Made by a program: the position numbers and the translations under genes. A stretch of 64,000 nucleotides of DNA from Ktedonosporobacter rubrisoli. Its GTDB lineage: Bacteria > Chloroflexota > Ktedonobacteria > Ktedonobacterales > Ktedonobacteraceae. The DNA is taken from positions 9,114,001-9,178,000 of the forward strand of contig NZ_CP035758.1 of assembly GCF_004208415.1 (NCBI RefSeq). Direction: 5' to 3'. The first letter of the stretch is position 1. Each line of letters begins with the position of its first letter. Positions 1-7,338 of this stretch are shown here, in pieces. The notes beneath the pieces are model-generated. The model worked only from the letters and a program-made list of their open reading frames with translations. It made no database searches and had not been told where the DNA came from.

Positions 1-164
1 CTATAGCTAATCATGGCTATTATAATTGTATTGTAGTATATTGAGGTTAAGATAGGTAAAGCTGCTTATAATCTAGATGCTTATGAAGCTCTTGGTAGTA
101 AGAAATTGGTATGAAGTTAGCAGATGGAGAAGAGATATAAAAAGCAGTTTTTCTAATGCAATAT

Positions 165-236
165 GGCTATAATCTTCGGCCCGTGATGGCCGGATATCAG
201 AATGAATAGTATTTTTGCCAGGAAAAGGAGATATGT
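165..236 (+). promoter_or_regulatory. Possible promoter and leader of the Liv-type operon
   Basis: A TATAAT box lies at 168-173, with only a weak -35 match (CAGTTT at 145-150, 17-bp spacer). A small hairpin CGGCC/GGCCG follows at about 178-193, and a strong ribosome-binding site (GGAAAAGGAG) stands just before the ATG at 237. Bases 1-164 show no gene. Confidence 0.35.
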
Positions 237-1406
237 ATGCAGTATCGCCGATCTAGAGCTTTCTTTACTTTGTTCTTGGCCCTCTCTTGTCTATTAGTTG
301 CGTGTAGTGGTCCAGGAGCTAAAGGCGTAACGACAATAAATGTTGCTCTTATTTTCCCTCTTACCGGCCCTAACGCCGCGCTAGGCCTTGGTTTGCGTAA
401 TGCCGCTCAACTGGCGATTAACCAGGCAAATGCTGCTCATAGCATTCCAGGAGTGTTTATTCAGACAGTACAGATGGATGATGAGTCTAAGCCCGAGAGT
501 GGAATAGAAGCGGCTACGAAAGCTGGCTCAGATCAAAGTATTCTGGCTGCTATTGCCCACTACAACAGTCCGGTAATGCTGGCAACTATTCCCAAATATC
601 ATCAACTCAATCTTCCGGTGATTAATCCTGGTTCTGTAAACAATCACATCACCAAAAGTGGTTTTCGGGAGATTGTTCGCCTTCCAACCGATGATACCTT
701 TCAGAGCGAGAGTGCGGCAGCCTTTGCGGTTAATGTTCTGAAAGTAAAAAATGTTGCTCTCATTGATGATAAAACAAATTTCGGTCAGTCGTTGCGTGAA
801 CAGTTCGGCACTGACGTTGCGAAGCAAGGAGTGAAGATTCTCAGCATCGATAGCATTGCTGTAGGAGATAGGGATTTCAGAGCACTGCTTACTAAGATTA
901 AAGCTAGCAAGCCCGATCTGATCTATTTTGGTGGATTGACCACAGAAGGTGGCCTGCTCCGCTTACAAATGAAAGAGCTGGGGATGGATGCTTATTTCCT
1001 GGGGAGCACTGGTATGTGGTCCGACACCTTTATTAAGGTCGCCACTTCTCAGGCTGCTGAAGGGACATTTGCCTCGGGCTTAACACAACCGCTGGAGCTC
1101 TACCCTGGAGGTAAAGCCTTTATGGACGCTTATGCGAATGCCGGTTTTAAGGAGCCTTATGAGACCTTCGGCATTTATGGTTATGTGGCAGGACAGCTAG
1201 TTGTAGAGGCGATTAAAAGAGGTGGCACAACCAGGGCCAAATTCATTAATGCTTTACGCTCGATTAAGGATTTTTCCAGCGTTCTTGGAAAAGTGCGTAT
1301 CGGTGCTAATGGGCAGTTGCAGCCTGAACAAAATTGGATCTATGAAGTCAAAGATGGAAAGTGGGTACTCTACGAGAAACAACCTGCTATGCCTTCAACT
1401 GATTAG
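237..1406 (+). CDS. Branched-chain amino acid/amide-type ABC transporter substrate-binding lipoprotein
   Basis: This is a periplasmic-binding-fold protein of the LivK/urea-amide family (Peripla_BP_6), 389 residues. It starts with a lipoprotein signal: basic N-terminus, hydrophobic stretch and lipobox LVAC with Cys23, so it is expected to be lipid-anchored outside the membrane. The mature part opens with the family-typical strand INVALIFPLTGPNAALG and contains the DDKTNFGQSLREQF hinge region. It heads an operon with LivH, LivMG and LivF. The nitrilase gene after the operon suggests the ligand could be a nitrile, amide or amino acid, but specificity cannot be read from sequence. The ATG at 237 is chosen for its ribosome-binding site; an ATG at 233 is out of frame. 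Confidence 0.9.
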   Translation: MQYRRSRAFFTLFLALSCLLVACSGPGAKGVTTINVALIFPLTGPNAALGLGLRNAAQLAINQANAAHSIPGVFIQTVQMDDESKPESGIEAATKAGSDQSILAAIAHYNSPVMLATIPKYHQLNLPVINPGSVNNHITKSGFREIVRLPTDDTFQSESAAAFAVNVLKVKNVALIDDKTNFGQSLREQFGTDVAKQGVKILSIDSIAVGDRDFRALLTKIKASKPDLIYFGGLTTEGGLLRLQMKELGMDAYFLGSTGMWSDTFIKVATSQAAEGTFASGLTQPLELYPGGKAFMDAYANAGFKEPYETFGIYGYVAGQLVVEAIKRGGTTRAKFINALRSIKDFSSVLGKVRIGANGQLQPEQNWIYEVKDGKWVLYEKQPAMPSTD

Positions 1407-1443
1407 CCCAGGCATAGTGAGAGTTTTTAAGGAGTGAGCCGAT

Positions 1444-2355
1444 ATGCTGCAGCAATTGGTAAATGGTATTACGCAAGGAAGTTTATATGCCTTGATCGCG
1501 CTGGGCTTCACCCTTTTCTTCGGGGTTCTGCAGATTATTAAATTTGCTCAAGGCGATGTCTATATGGTAGGCGCATTTGCCTCCCTGATTGTTTTAAATG
1601 CGCTCAATGCAAGCGGGTGGGGCAATCTGCCCTACCCATTCACGCTCTTGATTGCTTTACTCGCGGCTATTATAACCTGTGGAACGCTTGGTATCCTTCT
1701 TGAGCGCCTGGTCTTGCGCCGCTTGCGCAAGGCCCCGCATCTTACCAGCCTGGTGGCGATGCTGGGTTGTGCGATTATCTTACGTGAAGCCGTTTTTCTA
1801 CTCTATCCAAATGGAGCTAATCCCCAATCTTTTCCTGCGATACTACCGGCCACTTCGTTTATGATCGGTGGCGTTATCGTTCAGAATACCCAGATCTTTA
1901 TTGTATTACTCGCACTGATACTCATGCTAGCTCTGCACTTGCTAGTAACTCATACGCGCTTTGGACGCGGTATGCGCGCCATTGCCCAGAATGCGGAAAT
2001 GGCGGAGGCAATGGGGGTAAATATCAATGTGGTTATTGCTGTAACTTTCTTTATTGGCTCAGCTCTGGGCGGCATAGCTGGCCTGATGAGTGGTATGTAC
2101 TACAGCTCTATTCAGTTTGACATGGGCTTCATAGCTGGGATTAAAGGCTTTACTGCAGCCGTGTTAGGCGGACTTGGCAACATCTATGGAGCTCTGGTGG
2201 GAGCATACCTGCTGGCTTTTCTAGAGGTGTTCGGTACTATCGCTATTCCAAATGGCTCGCAGTATAGAGATGTTTTTGCCTTTGGCTTGCTTGTCGTCTT
2301 TCTCGTCGTCCGCCCCGAAGGTATTTTTGGACGGCCTATTGCAGAGAAGGTATAA
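1444..2355 (+). CDS. livH: Branched-chain amino acid-type ABC transporter permease LivH
   Basis: 303 residues, hydrophobic throughout with about eight membrane segments, of the BPD_transp_2 family. It begins with LQQLVNGITQGSLYALIALG, the hallmark of LivH permeases, and carries the conserved loop TRFGRGMRAIAQNAEMAEAMGVN that contacts the ATPase. Its normal partner is the LivM permease, here the first half of the next protein. An AAGGAGTGAG ribosome-binding site precedes the ATG. It lies 37 bp after the binding-protein gene and 5 bp before the LivM-LivG fusion, consistent with one transcript. Confidence 0.92.
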   Translation: MLQQLVNGITQGSLYALIALGFTLFFGVLQIIKFAQGDVYMVGAFASLIVLNALNASGWGNLPYPFTLLIALLAAIITCGTLGILLERLVLRRLRKAPHLTSLVAMLGCAIILREAVFLLYPNGANPQSFPAILPATSFMIGGVIVQNTQIFIVLLALILMLALHLLVTHTRFGRGMRAIAQNAEMAEAMGVNINVVIAVTFFIGSALGGIAGLMSGMYYSSIQFDMGFIAGIKGFTAAVLGGLGNIYGALVGAYLLAFLEVFGTIAIPNGSQYRDVFAFGLLVVFLVVRPEGIFGRPIAEKV

Positions 2356-2360
2356 CTGGG

Positions 2361-4478
2361 ATGCCCATATTCAATGCTGATAAAGCGGAGACACGTATGC
2401 AGGTCAGATTTACTGCTCCCAGGTGGCTGCTTGGAAGTGCTACCGTACTTCTTTTTGAAGCTACATTGTTCATCCTTGTACTTCTGTTTCTGGATCTAAC
2501 GGACCCCCTATTTCTGGCTCCTGGCGTTTTGATCCTGATAGGGCTCATTTATTGGTTCAGTCGCTTCCAGAAGATTCGAAGCGGGATAGTGCATAGCTTT
2601 AGGACGTATAAAGGTATCGCCTGGTCGGGTCTTGTCCTGGCCCTGCTCGCTTTTCCGCTCTTTTTTCTCGACAATGCCTACTGGATTCTTATCGCTGTCT
2701 ATGCTGGCCTCTATATCATCATGGCCCTGGGCTTAAATATTGTTGTTGGCATGGCCGGGCTGTTGGATCTAGGCTTTATTGCGTTCTATGCGATTGGGGC
2801 CTACACGTCTGCTTTGCTCAGCACGCATCAAGGGTGGCCTTTCTGGCTTTGTATGCTGATTGGGGCAATAGTGGCTTGCCTGTTTGGGGTGGTATTGGGC
2901 GCTCCTACGCTGCGTTTGCGTGGGGATTATCTAGCCCTGGTAACCATCGGGTTTGGCGAGATGGTGCGCTTACTGGTGAATAATCTGGATGCGCTGACCG
3001 GTGGGCCCTCTGGGATCAGTGGTATACCGGCGCCAAGTCTTGGCGGGTATTTATTTAGCCAGGATCTACAGCTAGGAGGCTTTACGCTCCCAGCGCAGAT
3101 AAACTTTTATTATCTGGTCCTGGCTCTGTGTGGGCTTGTAATCTTTCTTGTGCGCCGGCTTATGTATTCTAGATTAGGGCGAGCCTGGACCGCTATTCGT
3201 GAGGATGAGTTGGCGGCGCGCTGTTTTGGCGTTCCGACTACTGCTGTCAAGCTGCTGGCCTTTGCCTTGGGAGCCTTCCTGGGTGGTCTGTCAGGGACAA
3301 TCTTTGCGAGCGTGAATTCATATATTAGCCCTGATAGCTTTGTTTTCTTTCAGTCAGTGATTGTGCTATGTATGGTAATTTTTGGGGGGATGGGGAATCT
3401 CTGGGGCGTAGTGCTTGGCGCTATCATTCTGGTAGTGCTCCCTGAGAAGCTACGATCGTATGAGCAGTTGCGCTTGATAGTTTTTGGCTTTGCCCTGGTT
3501 TTCATGATGTTATATCGTCCCCAGGGTCTCTTTCCCAGCCGTCTGCGTAAGCGAGCTTTGTCAACCCGAAAATTTGCTGTTCCTCAAGCGCAGGCGAGCA
3601 GCGGGATAGTTTCTCGGCGAGAGCAAGCAAATGTGAAACCCAATTCAAGGCCTCTTCTAGAGATTACGCAGGTGAGCAAACGCTTTGGCGGAGTTGTAGC
3701 ACTTGAGCAGGTAAGCTTGCAGATCTGGCCCGGTGAGATTCTTGGTGTGATTGGTCCAAACGGTTCTGGCAAGACCACTCTGTTTAATCTTATTAGCGGT
3801 CTCTATGGGCCGGACGAGGGTAAGATTTGCCTCTATAAACCGGATGGATCGTCAGTGCTCATTTCTGGTCATTCTCCAGATCAGATTGCGCGCCTGGGAA
3901 TTGCGCGCACCTTTCAGAATGTGCGCCTTTTTAACCGGATGTCAGTTCTGGAAAATGTGCTGGTAGGCATGCATGGACAACTCCGTAGCCGCTTTGGCGG
4001 AATTATTCTGCAGAGTAAGCTAACACGTCAGGAAGAGATGCGAGCTGAGGCTGAGGCGATGGAACTGCTGGCTCTGTTTCATGATCGCCTGCTTCCAGCT
4101 ATGAACAGATCGGCCTCAACCCTCTCTTATGCTAATTTGCGTCGTCTAGAGATTGCGCGAGCCTTAGCTGCTCACCCCTCGCTTCTTTTGTTGGATGAGC
4201 CGGCTGCTGGCATGGACCCTGTAGAGACTGAAGAACTGATGGCCGACGTCCGGCATTTGCGGGCAAAAGGAGTTACGATCATGATCGTTGAGCATGACCT
4301 TTCATTAATGGCTGATCTGCCTGACAGAATACTGGTCCTGGACTCTGGTCGCAGAATTGCCGAGGGACATTTTTCACAGATCCAGAACGACCCAACTGTG
4401 ATAGAGGCCTATCTGGGTCATGACTATGCCACAAGCTTGCCGCCAGAGGGTGAAAGGGGCATTGAGGAAATATGTTAA
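2361..4478 (+). CDS. LivM-LivG fusion: permease joined to ABC ATPase
   Basis: 705 residues. Residues about 1-395 are a LivM-type permease with several membrane segments and the motif GLNIVVGMAGLLDLGFIAFYAIGAY. Residues about 435-690 are a LivG-type ATPase with Walker A GPNGSGKTT at 465-473 and Walker B LLLLDEPAAGMD (Asp612, Glu613). The signature motif is unusual: LSYANLRRLE at 588-597 instead of the family's LSYGQQRRLE, so Gly and Gln are replaced by Ala and Asn. The fusion replaces two separate genes. The downstream LivF overlaps its end by 7 bp, suggesting translational coupling. An in-frame ATG at residue 13 is a possible alternative start. Confidence 0.9.
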   Translation: MPIFNADKAETRMQVRFTAPRWLLGSATVLLFEATLFILVLLFLDLTDPLFLAPGVLILIGLIYWFSRFQKIRSGIVHSFRTYKGIAWSGLVLALLAFPLFFLDNAYWILIAVYAGLYIIMALGLNIVVGMAGLLDLGFIAFYAIGAYTSALLSTHQGWPFWLCMLIGAIVACLFGVVLGAPTLRLRGDYLALVTIGFGEMVRLLVNNLDALTGGPSGISGIPAPSLGGYLFSQDLQLGGFTLPAQINFYYLVLALCGLVIFLVRRLMYSRLGRAWTAIREDELAARCFGVPTTAVKLLAFALGAFLGGLSGTIFASVNSYISPDSFVFFQSVIVLCMVIFGGMGNLWGVVLGAIILVVLPEKLRSYEQLRLIVFGFALVFMMLYRPQGLFPSRLRKRALSTRKFAVPQAQASSGIVSRREQANVKPNSRPLLEITQVSKRFGGVVALEQVSLQIWPGEILGVIGPNGSGKTTLFNLISGLYGPDEGKICLYKPDGSSVLISGHSPDQIARLGIARTFQNVRLFNRMSVLENVLVGMHGQLRSRFGGIILQSKLTRQEEMRAEAEAMELLALFHDRLLPAMNRSASTLSYANLRRLEIARALAAHPSLLLLDEPAAGMDPVETEELMADVRHLRAKGVTIMIVEHDLSLMADLPDRILVLDSGRRIAEGHFSQIQNDPTVIEAYLGHDYATSLPPEGERGIEEIC

Positions 4479-5179
4479 AGGTGGATCAGCTCAAGGTTGC
4501 TTATGGCCAGGTCCGGGTTTTGGAAAATGTCTCTTTAGAGGTTGAGGAAGGTGAAATTGTTTGCTTGCTGGGAAGCAATGCTGCGGGAAAGACGACGCTA
4601 TTGCGTACTATCATGGGCCTGTTAAGGCCACAGTCCGGACAGCTCTTCTATCAGCAGCTGCCGCTGAACGTTTCGCCCTTTGCACGTGTGAAGCGTGGAA
4701 TTGCCCTTGTACCGGAAGGGCGCGGTGTATTTACCGAAATGAGTGTCCATGAGAATTTACTGATGGGAGCCTACGTTCGCTCTCAAAGAGCCATAAGTTC
4801 CGATTTAGAGCATGTCTATACTCTCTTTCCACGCCTGGCTGAGCGGCAAAGGCAGCCTGCAGCAACTCTGAGCGGTGGTGAGCAGCAAATGCTGGCAATC
4901 GGACGCGCACTGATGGCGCGGCCGCGTTTGCTCCTCCTCGACGAGCCAAGCCTTGGCCTTGCTCCGGCCATCGTAGAGAAGATTTTTGAGATAATCAAAC
5001 ATATTCATCGGGAAGGCACAACAATTCTGCTGGTGGAGCAAAACGTAGGACTGGCTCTAAGCGTAGGGCAGCGCGGTTATGTTTTGCGTAAGGGGCAAAT
5101 CGTGCTGTCTGGTTCAACAGAAGCACTATTGCAGGATGATAGCATACGTCTGGCTTATTTAGGGCGTAGAAAAACTTGA
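4472..5179 (+). CDS. livF: Branched-chain amino acid-type ABC transporter ATPase LivF
   Basis: 235 residues, the usual LivF length. Walker A is GSNAAGKTT at 34-42 (Ser for the more common Pro), the signature is LSGGEQQMLAIGRALM, and Walker B is LLLLDEPSLGLAP, a typical LivF variant. It should pair with the LivG half of the preceding fusion to form the ATPase dimer; because LivG has a degenerate signature while LivF's is intact, the two ATP sites may be unequal. It starts inside the end of the previous gene and ends 22 bp before the nitrilase gene. Confidence 0.93.
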   Translation: MLKVDQLKVAYGQVRVLENVSLEVEEGEIVCLLGSNAAGKTTLLRTIMGLLRPQSGQLFYQQLPLNVSPFARVKRGIALVPEGRGVFTEMSVHENLLMGAYVRSQRAISSDLEHVYTLFPRLAERQRQPAATLSGGEQQMLAIGRALMARPRLLLLDEPSLGLAPAIVEKIFEIIKHIHREGTTILLVEQNVGLALSVGQRGYVLRKGQIVLSGSTEALLQDDSIRLAYLGRRKT

Positions 5180-5201
5180 GCACTAGAAAAGAGGCATAGA
5201 C

Positions 5202-6280
5202 ATGCCAGGAGATACCTATCCAAAGTTTTTGGCAGCAGCTGTACAGGCAGCTTCAGTCTGGTTGGACCGGGATGCAACTATTGATAAAGTAGAGGCGCTT
5301 ACTAGCGAGGCTTCCGACAAGGGAGCAAGCCTGGTAGTTTTTTCTGAGTCATATATACCCGCGTTCCCTATCTGGAATCTGACTCATCGGCCACTCGATC
5401 AGCCTGCGTTCTTTCGTCGTCTCTTTGATAATGCTGTGCTTATATCTGGTAAGCAGTTCCGTAAGCTGGGAGAGATCGCCAGTCAATGTGGTGTCTATCT
5501 CTCTGTGGGCGTAACAGAAAAGACAGAGAAGAGCATGGGAACTCTCTGGAACACGAATCTCCTCTTTAGTCCCGAGGGCCGCCTGTTGAACTGGCGGCGA
5601 AAGTTAGTAGCTACCTGGGCCGAAAAATTAACCTGGGCGGCTGGTGATGCAGCAGGGCTCAAAACTGTCTTGACTCCCCTGGGACACCTGGGGGTGCTCA
5701 TTTGTGGCGAGAATACCAATACGCTTGCGCGTTTTGCTTTGCTTGCCCAAGGTGAACAAGTGCATATTGCAACTTATCCATCGCTCTGGCCTTTTTCGCG
5801 GCCGCAGCATAGCCAGCCCTATGATCTAGGCAAGGCAATTATGTTGCGCTCTGCTGCTCACTCTTTTGAGGGGAAACTTTTTACGATTGTCTCCTCAGGA
5901 GTACTGGATGAAGTGGGCAAAGAGGATCTATGCCGCGATAATGAGGAAATTCGCTCTGTGCTGGAGGCTTGCGCTCCCGCAGTCTCTATGATTATGGGAC
6001 CACGGGGGAGCCAGTGGCTGAGCCATTGATTGGCAAGGAGGGGATTGTCTATGCCGAAGTTGACCTCAGTCAAAATATTGAGCATCGTTTGGCTCACGAT
6101 ATCACAGGCGGCTATCAACGTTTCGAACTCTTCCATTTAAGCGTCAATCAGACACCATATACCTATGCAGGAGTATCATTTGAAAATCACGCTAAAAAAG
6201 ATCTGCTCTCTTTCCTGGTGGAACAGGGAGATGAGTATATGGCTGTAGATGGGCTGGATCAAGACTCTATGTGCCCATAG
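5202..6280 (+). pseudogene. Nitrilase, interrupted by a single-base frameshift
   Basis: A carbon-nitrogen hydrolase of the nitrilase branch, which converts nitriles to acids and ammonia. The catalytic triad is visible in the first 275 codons: Glu49 in VVFSESYIPAFPIW, Lys134 in NWRRKLVATWAEKL and Cys168 in VLICGENTNTLAR. The reading frame then runs into a stop at 6029. The rest of the enzyme (GEPVAEPLIGKEGIVYAEVDLS and the C-terminal tail to 6280) continues in the next frame. The break is at a run of five G at 6004-6008; a sixth G would restore GPRGEP and a product of about 359 residues, normal for nitrilases. It could be a real inactivating mutation, a sequencing or assembly error, or, less likely, programmed slippage. 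It is the last gene of the Liv-type operon. Confidence 0.8.
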
Positions 6281-6400
6281 AACTGTAGAGCCGCTCCTGT
6301 TTTACACATGCTTATATTTGCAATGCAATCTTCAAAGGGAGCAATCTGGTTGCGTCTAAAGCGAGCCAGGCGAATTTTACTGGAGCTACTATGGAATATT
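6281..6400 (+). pseudogene. Possible pentapeptide-repeat relic
   Basis: One frame through 6315-6385 reads as consecutive five-residue units with Ala/Ser at the first and a hydrophobic residue at the third position: AYICN-AIFKG-SNLVA-SKASQ-ANFTG-ATMEY. This is the pattern of pentapeptide-repeat proteins. There is no convincing start and the frame stops at about 6412, so it would be a fragment at most. The stretch is short and chance cannot be excluded. Confidence 0.25.
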
Positions 6401-6580
6401 CTCACCTCTGGCACTTTCATCTATTACTATAGATGCCTTTACAGCCCAGCAATTGGAATTGCCGTATTCAAGAGGATAAGAATTGCTGCTCTTGGTTTCC
6501 CAGATCGATTGGCTAAGCCCTCCAGGTTATCATATCTGACCAGCTTGTTGGATTGGTCCAATTTGAGGTTATCTTCTTCC

Positions 6581-6629
6581 TAAGAGTGTAGAGCGTGGAT
6601 GTGCCGCATCTCCTCGCCCTACACTCTTA
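6581..6629. terminator. Hairpin with 11-bp stem, possible terminator
   Basis: TAAGAGTGTAG at 6581-6591 pairs perfectly with CTACACTCTTA at 6619-6629. A pyrimidine-rich stretch (TTCTCTCTCTCTTTT) follows shortly after on the plus strand. It could end the Liv/nitrilase transcript. Confidence 0.45.
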
Positions 6630-6674
6630 TGGTTCTCTCTCTCTTTTGGGAACTATTTTCCTACAATCTGGGAC

Positions 6675-7020
6675 CTACTTAGGTCCATTCAGCTTTGTAG
6701 GCTATCATCATGCAGATCCTCCTTTCTTACCTATCAGGTATTATGCTTGAATATTGGATTAGCTCCATTGGGAAGTATAGGAGACTGTCACGCACACCTT
6801 CTTTCCTTGGAATTTATCGTTTAGTATCCTGGATGTGTCGTGAGACTATCCTCAGTTAGTGCTATAAGAGATGATCATGCAGATCCTCCTTCATGGATGC
6901 CCTATGTGTTAGGTCCAATTGCTGCTATAGGAGACGATCATGCAGGTCCTTCTTACTAGCTGTCCTGTATTAGGTCCACTCAGCACTATAAGAGATGGTC
7001 ATGCAATCCTCCTTCCTTAA
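6675..7020. repeat. Five degenerate copies of a spaced repeat
   Basis: A block reading roughly TTAGGTCCA-x-T-x-AGC, then CTATAAGAGATGATCATGC, then AGATCCTCCTTC recurs. The conserved CATGCAGATCCT-like core starts at about 6709, 6789 (most degraded), 6876, 6939 and 7000, so spacing falls from about 80-87 to 61-63 bases. The last three copies are the most alike. The first is preceded by the inverted repeat GGACCT/AGGTCC near 6671-6686. The copies are too divergent and contiguous for CRISPR. Function unknown. Confidence 0.6.
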
Positions 7021-7259
7021 CATGATGAGAAAGCCGAAGCATCCTCCCATGGTTACCCGGCCTTATTGCATGACCTGATCCAGACCCGCATCCAGACCGC
7101 GATCCGCGCCAGCCGAGAGGTAGAGCATTACTTTGTAATCGTTGCCCACTTATTCCCCATGAGAAGCTTGTAAAGCACCCTTCTGTTGCAAGCATACTGC
7201 ACCGCTTAGTGAAAGAGAAGATCATCACTGATCAGATATTTACCATTCGGGTGACACTA
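7021..7259. other. Non-coding stretch upstream of the NB-ARC gene
   Basis: No open frame with family-like content, no strong hairpin and no repeat copy was recognised here. It separates the degenerate repeats from the promoter of the NB-ARC gene. Confidence 0.4.
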
Positions 7260-7289
7260 TTGATCACTTTGCCTGAAATAGAATATAAT
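7260..7289 (+). promoter_or_regulatory. Sigma-70-like promoter of the NB-ARC gene
   Basis: TTGATC at 7260-7265 and TATAAT at 7284-7289 with an 18-bp spacer. Transcription would begin near 7296, downstream of the first in-frame ATG at 7288, which supports translation from the ATG at 7339. Confidence 0.55.
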
Positions 7290-7338
7290 GGGCATAATGC
7301 ACTGGAGGTTTTTGATCTTAAGAGGAAGGACACAAGCA

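Noticed and set aside
6308..6583. 91-codon ORF ending at the 6581 hairpin
   Set aside because: No family features or ribosome-binding site; the pentapeptide-like pattern is in a different frame.
6675..7020. CRISPR array
   Set aside because: The units are contiguous, degenerate and unevenly spaced, with no constant repeat alternating with unique spacers and no cas genes.
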